The notes under the pieces are model-generated. The model saw only the letters and a program-made list of their open reading frames with translations, searched no databases and was not told where the DNA came from. A program made the translations under genes and the position numbers. Positions 58,407-64,000 of a stretch of DNA of 64,000 bases are shown piece by piece (within the stretch, counting starts at the first letter, position 1; the number at the start of each line of letters is the position of its first letter). The stretch is from assembly GCA_050084515.1 (NCBI GenBank), contig CM114273.1, positions 13,268,001-13,332,000 of the forward strand, read 5' to 3'. This DNA is from Blasia pusilla. Its lineage: Eukaryota; Marchantiophyta; Marchantiopsida; Blasiales.

Positions 58407-58589
58407 CTGAAATGCTCTCTCCCACTCATCCCCTCAATGCCACTCCTGATCCACCTTGGTCAGCAAGATTAGCGACTTCGCAATTGAACTGAAACCCTTG
58501 ACGTACCGTTGATAGAAACTCGCCAATCCCATGAATGCACGAACTCGACTCACATCTGTAGGGCATGGAATGCGTGAAATAGCCTCTAC

Positions 58590-59423
58590 CTACATCTGTT
58601 GCACACCAAGGCCCCCTGGGTATATCGTATGACCCAAGTACTGAATCTGGTCGTAGAAGAACTTGCACTTGCGTGGATGTAGTAGCTTCAGCCCATGTAA
58701 CTGCAATCGCCGAAACACCTCCTCTAGATGTCGCTCATGCTCCTCAAACGTGGTGCTAAAGACTATGATGTCATCAATATAACACCTAGCAAAATCCAGA
58801 CCTGCCAAGATCCTATCCATGATCCTCTGAAACTCAGCCGGGGCGTTCTTTAACCCGAATGGTAAGAACCGCCATCGGTACAAACAATCCTTCCACTGAG
58901 GATCGATGCCCCAAAATGCCGTCTTCTGTCTATCCTCCAATCTGATAGGCAACTGATGGTATACGGCTCGCATATCCAATGAATTGAAGATCTTTGCATG
59001 CCAAATCACATCAAAGATCTCCTCAAGTGTGGGCATGGCATACCTATCGGACTTCGTCTGCCAATTGATAGGTCGGTAATCTCCACACATCCGGGTATCC
59101 GTCCACTTGCCATGCACATCCTTCTTGGCGAGCATGACAGTGGCAGATGCATACTCTCCATGCGACATCTCCACTAGTCTTGCTCCAACCAAGTCCTGGC
59201 TCCTACTCTGAATCAGAGCCCTCTCCATGTCACTGTACCTGTAGGGTCGTCGAAAGATCGACGTGTCACTCGACAACTCAATGCAGATCCCTGGACCCTT
59301 CACCGTATCCAAGTCATGCATACTAAATGCAAAACAACTCCTATAACTTCTAAAGAACTGGTGTATCCGACGCCGCTCTCCTCCTGTCAACTTAGGGCCC
59401 ATATCTGGCTCCCAAGTCTCCAT
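58590..59423 (-). pseudogene. Gypsy reverse transcriptase (element B, RT frame open)
   Basis: One uninterrupted frame of 277 codons from METWEPDMGPKL to GGLGVQQM. Motifs: RMCGDYRPINWQT, FNSLDMRAVYHQLPI (first Asp), FLPFGLKNAPAEFQRIMDRI, CYIDDIIVFS (catalytic pair) and KCKFFYDQIQYLGHTIYPGG. The RT is complete to the thumb, then a frameshift separates the connection and RNase H. It is listed as a pseudogene because the polyprotein as a whole is broken, although the RT frame itself is clean. Confidence 0.9.
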
Positions 59424-59699
59424 CGTGACTACGGTAGGACTTTGTAGCGCGGATGTTGATGGTTGCTATGGTGCAACCCCGTCTCGCACAATAGAACTCT
59501 CATCTCCACATGCAGTACTCGGAACCACGCTCGATGTTGTGGCTATCATCTCTTCGCATACCTGCAAAATATCCCAAGAAGTCCAAGGGTATCTCTCCCG
59601 ATCACCCCTAGTGTGTCAATCTCCTCGGGTCTCGCCCCCAGCCACTGCCTCAACCATCTCGGTAGGCATGGGGCTCACCAACGCAACAGTTGTGATCTA

Positions 59700-60728
59700 T
59701 CGCATCCTCAAACGACGCTGCTCAGTTACTCCTAAGCTGAAAATCCGAAAATCCATGTCAAGAAGTTCAGGTACATCGGGTGACCCAAGACATGACGTCG
59801 TGATGCCTCTGATAGTGACGGTATTGCTGTCACTCCAGTGGGGAATCCCATCGCTCATCGGCATTGGGCTCCACCAACCTCTGTACCTGGTCATCCCAAA
59901 CCAAGCTAGGTACATCCTCCTTGAATGTATAGGAAGCGGGAAAACTCACCAATGTGGAAAAGGCTGCTCGTGGCATGCCAATCCTATTGACCACAGTCAA
60001 CGGCGGTCGATCATCGTGCCTTACTGCCTGTGTTTGACGGCCCGGATCCAATGTAGAATCCACCAACAAATCGGAGGGACGCTCCACTCTCCCATAAGCC
60101 CTCCACAACACCTCATGTGGTACCAAGTTGGTACACCAAAGACGCGGGCAGTGTGCTCTAGAACCTACACTCGTCACATCTAACAACACTGTCGGGCTGA
60201 TCCATGTGTGCACTTGGTGTGCACTCATCACCACGCAGGAACTCGAATCGCCCAAAATCGTCACATTCTCCAAAATGTATGCTGGAGAACAAGGCTAATG
60301 CTATTGTAAATGTCGCAAGATCCGCATCATCTCCCAAAAAAACCTGGACCGAGTGTCAGCTAACCTGCTACCTCGTCCAGCACTCGACTGCCCTAACACG
60401 GCCAACCAGAAATGACCAAGTCTATGGTCCCTACTCGCTCCAAGTCCTGCGCCCCCAACAATGAAATATCCCTCGGTAGGGAACTCTCGCAACCCTGAAT
60501 GGCGGACGCAGACAACAAGTCGGGAAAATGGAGGCGTAACTGCGCTACATGGTAAAGTGAAGTGCGCCTCACAACATCATCAATCTCCACAAATAGGTAG
60601 TGCTGCACACACACTCCAGCGTGCAAAACAACAGCTAACCTAGTGTTGATCCCTCCAAAGAGATCCAACGCCCGAATATCCTCCTCTGGGATGCACCACA
60701 CAATTGGGGTGGTGTCCAAAGGGGTCAT
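59700..60728 (-). pseudogene. C5-cytosine DNA methyltransferase domain inside gypsy pol (element B)
   Basis: The frame 60393-60728 carries motif I, RALDLFGGINTR (LDLFGGI at 60648-60668), then IDDVVRRTSLYHVAQLRLHF and LPRDISLLGAQ, ending DLVISGWPC with the catalytic Cys codon at 60396-60398. The very next codon is TAG (60393-60395), followed by a 1-base loss relative to A; the other frame resumes GQSSAGRGSRLADTRSRFFW. Motif VI is MENV (60262-60273), motif VIII GSRAHCPRLWCTNL (60118-60165), then LVDSTLDPGR and VWDDQVQRLVEPNADER. Motif X-like sequence near 59745-59800 is diverged. Motif order is canonical. The enzyme class transfers methyl from SAM to cytosine C5; I infer action on element cDNA or target chromatin. 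This copy is inactive because of the stop and shifts. Confidence 0.88.
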
Positions 60729-61005
60729 AGCAGCACTCCTACCTACCTGGGGTTCCTCTTACCCATCACATTCTAGTGCAAACGTCTCGCTCCACACTGT
60801 CTGCACATGCTTAGTGGCTAAGCGTCAAAGCTCCTCAATCGAGCCCCAAAAGCGGCACCTCTCCTCCACAGACTGATGCGGCTACCATGACACTCCTCTC
60901 CATAGAAATGTCAAGAACGGGAGTATCCTCTGCATGGACATGTTTCTCAATCAAATCACTAGGCCAAGTGATGGCACTGCTAAATGCGGCTAAGGTCGCC
61001 ATCTC

Positions 61006-61530
61006 TCATGGCCGTTGCTCGATCACTGCACCTATGAATCGAACGGGTAATGAGCTAAGGCGCCCATCACTTGACTGCCATCCTGGTCTATAGGACGCTG
61101 ACTCTTGCCAGTAATCCAGGGAAAACCCCATCGGGTATAACAGTGCTCCGCCAACCAAGACGTCGTAGGACTCTACATCAGTCACTATCGCCTTGGCTCG
61201 CACCACGGACTCATCTGTAGGATGTCCCGGGCGAATCCTCGCCATAACCTCCTGTCGGGTGATATATTGTGTGGTACTCGCTCCACCCAAGGATGTCTGT
61301 ATCCGGAATGGACAACGCTACACATCGGCTCTCGTCAAGCCCAATCCTTTGAATGACGCTTTCCCCAACATCAGGGGTTGCGCTCCTGAATCCAACAAGA
61401 CGCGCTGCGGACTAAAAGCTCTACCTCCGTGACTCACCAACCGAAAGACCTCTCCCCGATTATCTAGCAACACAACACCAGGAGAAGCCATGGCACGCTC
61501 TATCGCGGGTCTAGCGGGCATCTCCGCCAT
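61006..61530 (-). pseudogene. Gypsy aspartic protease (element B)
   Basis: Two adjacent frames (61318-61530 and 61006-61290) read MPARPAIERAMASPGVVLLD, QRVLLDSGAQPLMLGKASF with the DSGA active site, then ITRQEVMARIRPGHPTDE and YDVLVGGALLYPMGFSLDY. A single stop at 61318-61320 separates them. Conservation with element A is high. The protease precedes the methyltransferase by roughly 200-300 bp, so cleavage could release the methyltransferase as a mature protein. Confidence 0.8.
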
Positions 61531-62589
61531 CCTAGCACCTGCAGCCTATCATGAATCTGACGTGGACTGCCCGAGCATCAGCTCCAAGGCCAGTTCCATC
61601 ACCTCCTCTGCAATCACCTCTGAACGTAATCCAGGAACTCCAACTCCATGCTCACATAGCGTAGCGGCCAACCGGAACACGGCGGGCGTACCTCTCAATG
61701 TCATAATATTGGGAGTAGAAAATAGCGGAGCACGGTATATCATCGTGGCCGCCCCCAACATTATACTCGACACATGCTCCTCCTAAGCATCAACAATAGG
61801 AGTTGTTGCACTTGTTTCTCCCATTGCCCTCCGTGCCTGCAATCCAATAACATCACCAACTCTGCGGAAACTCTGATCAGGACCATCGTTCCGGTTGTCC
61901 ATGAAGCACGTGGTCACCACGTTGGCAGCTCTCCAAGGCCCTGATCTACGGGATTCATTAACATAGTTAATAATAATATTATTATTAATTAATTAAGTAT
62001 AGGTTAAGTGACACCACGCCATTCGCATGCAAACATGGACGACTTTGGGCAGGAAGAGATCCGAGATCTACCACCGTCGATGAAGGCATGTATCGCCTTG
62101 TTGGCAGCTCTCGGAGCCCCATATCTCCATGAATAGGGTAGTGCATGCACCCGGAGAGCCACCGCGGACCGTCGATGATGTGTGTGATCACCATGTAGAC
62201 CTCATCACCTCATCACCTCGGACAACGTGAAAGACTGAGGAAGCCTAGTCTGTTTCTGGCTTCCCCTTGCTGTGGATCCAACTCTGCGGTTGCTCCATGT
62301 GTTACAATTGCGCCGGTATGGCCACGGATATCTCTAGCTGCTCATATGATGTCGATGCCACGGATCCGGCATCGGGTAACCTCAATGCCATAGCGGCAAT
62401 CTGCTCTGTAGGCTAGCCGTCAGATCCGGCGATCATCCGGCCTTACCCCTAGCATCTCCTTTGACGCGTCTAGGTGGTGGGACTCTACCTCCTCCACGTG
62501 CAGCTCCACCACCATGTCGAGAAACTCCAGCTCCTCGTCCCCCAACAAGACGACCAGGTGCACGATCTCTAGGCCCACCCAGACCGGCT

Positions 62590-62886
62590 ACTCGCTCTGC
62601 TGCCCTCTTTGGCCCTCGGTCCGGACGTAACTCAGGGTGTAAACTGAAACACCTGGCGCATGTGTGACCATACCTCTGACAATAGTCACACAGCTAACCT
62701 CTTGGTGTAGCACCATCTCCTCCTTCATGCTGAGGCACACGTCCATGATCCTAACCAGTGCAATCGCGCTAATGATGGGCTCCACCACATGACCAACAAG
62801 TAAGCGTAGGCGGCTACTACTGAGCCGCATATGAAGGCGCACGTCTCTGTGGCACGCCCTCCTGGTATTCTCCCTAAGCTCATGGT
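62590..62886 (-). pseudogene. Gag zinc-knuckle remnant (element B)
   Basis: In a broken frame the minus strand gives CDYCQRYGHTCARC (canonical CX2CX4HX4C) and, upstream, CWSCGGAHH, a stop codon, then RDC. The rest of gag is absent because element C begins at 62887. The alternative frame annotated by length alone (62588-62842) has no gag features. Confidence 0.7.
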
Positions 62887-64000
62887 GCCATAGTCGACCT
62901 ATCTTAGAGTTGTCACGACTGTTAGGATAGATCGGTGGGATCTAGCAGAGCGTCTTCACGAGTAGTGGAGGACAGGCCCAGGAGGTCGAGAATGACCTGC
63001 TGAGGCCCCGGGAAACTTGAGAGACCAGGTTTCCCCTTCGTTTCGGCTCATTTGGAGCCATATAAAAAAACTTACTATTTCGGGTAAATTTCCATGTTGG
63101 TGATAGTTGCCTTTCTATTTTTGGTAAGTGGCCCTTGACCTCCTACATCAGGTCAAGAGCCAAAGAGGTGACTTGGGAGCATAGGTTACCATGGAGAGAG
63201 CTTGGGAGAGGGGAGGGGTATACCTCAAGGAGAGAGAGCTTGAGAGCTCATTCTCTCTTTGTTGAACCTCTTGGCATGAGGCGGCGGAGCTATGGTCCCT
63301 TGCCTTGTGAGTGTAACCCAAGCCTCTCATTAGGAGAGTGGGTTTGGTTTGACATGAGAGAAAGTGCACACCTTTGAGAGCTATGGTGTGAGATGGTGTA
63401 GAGAGAGACTGGATCTTACTTTACAAAGAGAGAATGTGCAATTTGGAGTTGCGAGCAAAAAGTTATGGTCAATCTTGCAAAACTGCCATTGCTAAGCAAT
63501 TTTTAGGGTTAAATTATTCAAACCCTAAACCAGCCGCCACGCCGGTGACGGCCGTCGCCGTCATAGTCACCGTCGACGGTCAACCGTCACCGTCACCGAT
63601 CGGCCGTCACTATCAACGGTCAACCGTCACCGTCAACAGTCCACCGTCCGTTGTCCACCCTTTGGTTGCTATTGCCGCCATTACGAAGTGGAGGGTCTTC
63701 CACGACGTTCGTTGATTCTCTGACTTGCGTCGCCATCACGTACTTTGTTTTGGCCGCCACCATCATCGCAATTTCGTCATCAACGAGTGATGGCAGATGA
63801 CCTCCGATTATGGTGTTTGAGTTTTGATTTCATGCTGCTATGTTGGGATTGGTAGCGGCTCGATGACGATCGAGTATCGTGCCGTGACGCCCGTAGCCGC
63901 AACGCGCCGTCGATTGTCGCGTCGTGCCGCTCGTGGCCGCACCGTCTCGATCGCGGAGCGACACCGTCATTGTGGAGGAGAGTGTGAGTTTATTGTTGAT
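62887..64000 (+). mobile_element. Element C: 5' end of a third A/B-family gypsy element, cut by the window edge
   Basis: Starts TGTCACGACTGTTAGG, the same first bases as the LTR at 19903, inside the gag of element B. Block a runs to about 63425 (GGATCTTACTTTACA); block b is absent here. The leader follows (AATGTGCAATTTGGAGTTGC and on), which is the reverse-complement match of element A's leader: AAACCCTAAACC at 63520-63531, then GTCACCGTC/GTCAACGG short repeats at 63545-63655. Coding sequence should lie right of the window on the plus strand. Confidence 0.75.
63545..63660 (+). repeat. GTCACCGTC / CGGTCAACC short-repeat run in element C leader
   Basis: Degenerate 6-15 bp units (CGTCACCGTC, CGGTCAACCGTCACC) are repeated about eight times, mirrored at about 31000-31110 in element A. 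It is CpG-rich and in the untranslated leader, so it is a natural candidate for structured RNA or for methylation. Confidence 0.75.

Larger units (their letters stand above)
55518..62886 (-). mobile_element. Element B: Ty3/gypsy retrotransposon with DNA methyltransferase and PHD finger
   Basis: Collinear with element A on the same strand: zinc knuckles (62620-62880), protease (61006-61530), methyltransferase (about 59700-60728), RT (58590-59423), RNase H (about 58000-58406), integrase (56904-57893), PHD finger (56349-56486), purine tract, LTR block. The 5' part of gag and the leader are cut away where element C starts at 62887. B is better preserved than A (intact RT frame, full integrase core) yet still carries stops and shifts. 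It is the best copy in the window for reading the domain order. Confidence 0.9.

Noticed and set aside
59425-60183. 252-codon plus-strand open frame
   Set aside because: It is antisense to the methyltransferase and linker of element B, where the minus strand has clear motif sequence. No domain is readable on the plus strand.
60393-60728. Methyltransferase as an independent host gene into which retroelements inserted
   Set aside because: The same domain lies at the same place between protease and RT in both A and B, on the same strand, without its own introns, start context or flanking LTR boundaries.

Overview
The window is nuclear DNA from a streptophyte (plant lineage). The evidence is two spliced genes with close plant-type products (mitochondrial COQ5 methyltransferase and the V-ATPase c'' proteolipid), GT-AG introns of about 140-1200 bp, a fragment of plant-type mitochondrial nad2, and many Ty1/copia and Ty3/gypsy retrotransposons. 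The style suggests a seed-free plant (bryophyte or lycophyte grade) or a charophyte alga, but the species cannot be fixed from the sequence. I saw no tRNA, rRNA or CRISPR array by eye.

Layout. 1-8.9 kb: the large 3' exon of a coiled-coil protein gene (about 1,900 residues, three internal repeat families) with an uncertain 5' part. 9-19.5 kb: AT-rich intergenic DNA with perfect hairpins, a minisatellite, a decayed gypsy integrase and a pair of direct repeats about 9.4 kb apart. 19.5-36.2 kb: nested retroelements, namely a copia 5' end, a gypsy LTR, a copia gag/protease fragment (minus), an almost full-length but decayed gypsy element (element A, minus), the 3' end of a chromodomain gypsy element (plus) and the 3' half of another copia with its LTR. 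36.5-39.3 kb: COQ5, eight exons. 41.3 kb: nuclear copy of mitochondrial nad2. 43.4-46.1 kb: a 76-bp tandem array followed by the four-exon V-ATPase c'' gene. 49.4-54.2 kb: decayed non-LTR-like reverse transcriptase copies and a gypsy RT scrap. 55.5-62.9 kb: gypsy element B (minus), a close relative of A. 62.9-64.0 kb: the 5' end of a third relative, element C (plus), running off the window.

The main discovery candidate is the A/B gypsy family. On the minus strand its polyprotein order is gag (two zinc knuckles), aspartic protease, C5-cytosine DNA methyltransferase, reverse transcriptase (YIDD), RNase H, integrase and PHD finger. The methyltransferase shows motifs I (LDLFGGI), IV (PCQ region), VI (ENV), VIII and IX/X in canonical order; the PHD finger is C4HC3 type and sits after the integrase. 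One polyprotein therefore carries a putative DNA-methylation writer and a putative chromatin reader. Both copies are broken (stops, frameshifts, a 0.7-kb insertion and an integrase deletion in A; a stop right after the catalytic Cys in B), so activity would have to come from other copies. From memory, DNA methyltransferases captured by retrotransposons were reported in charophytes and dinoflagellates (de Mendoza and colleagues, 2018); I do not recall the methyltransferase-plus-PHD combination being described, and could not check.
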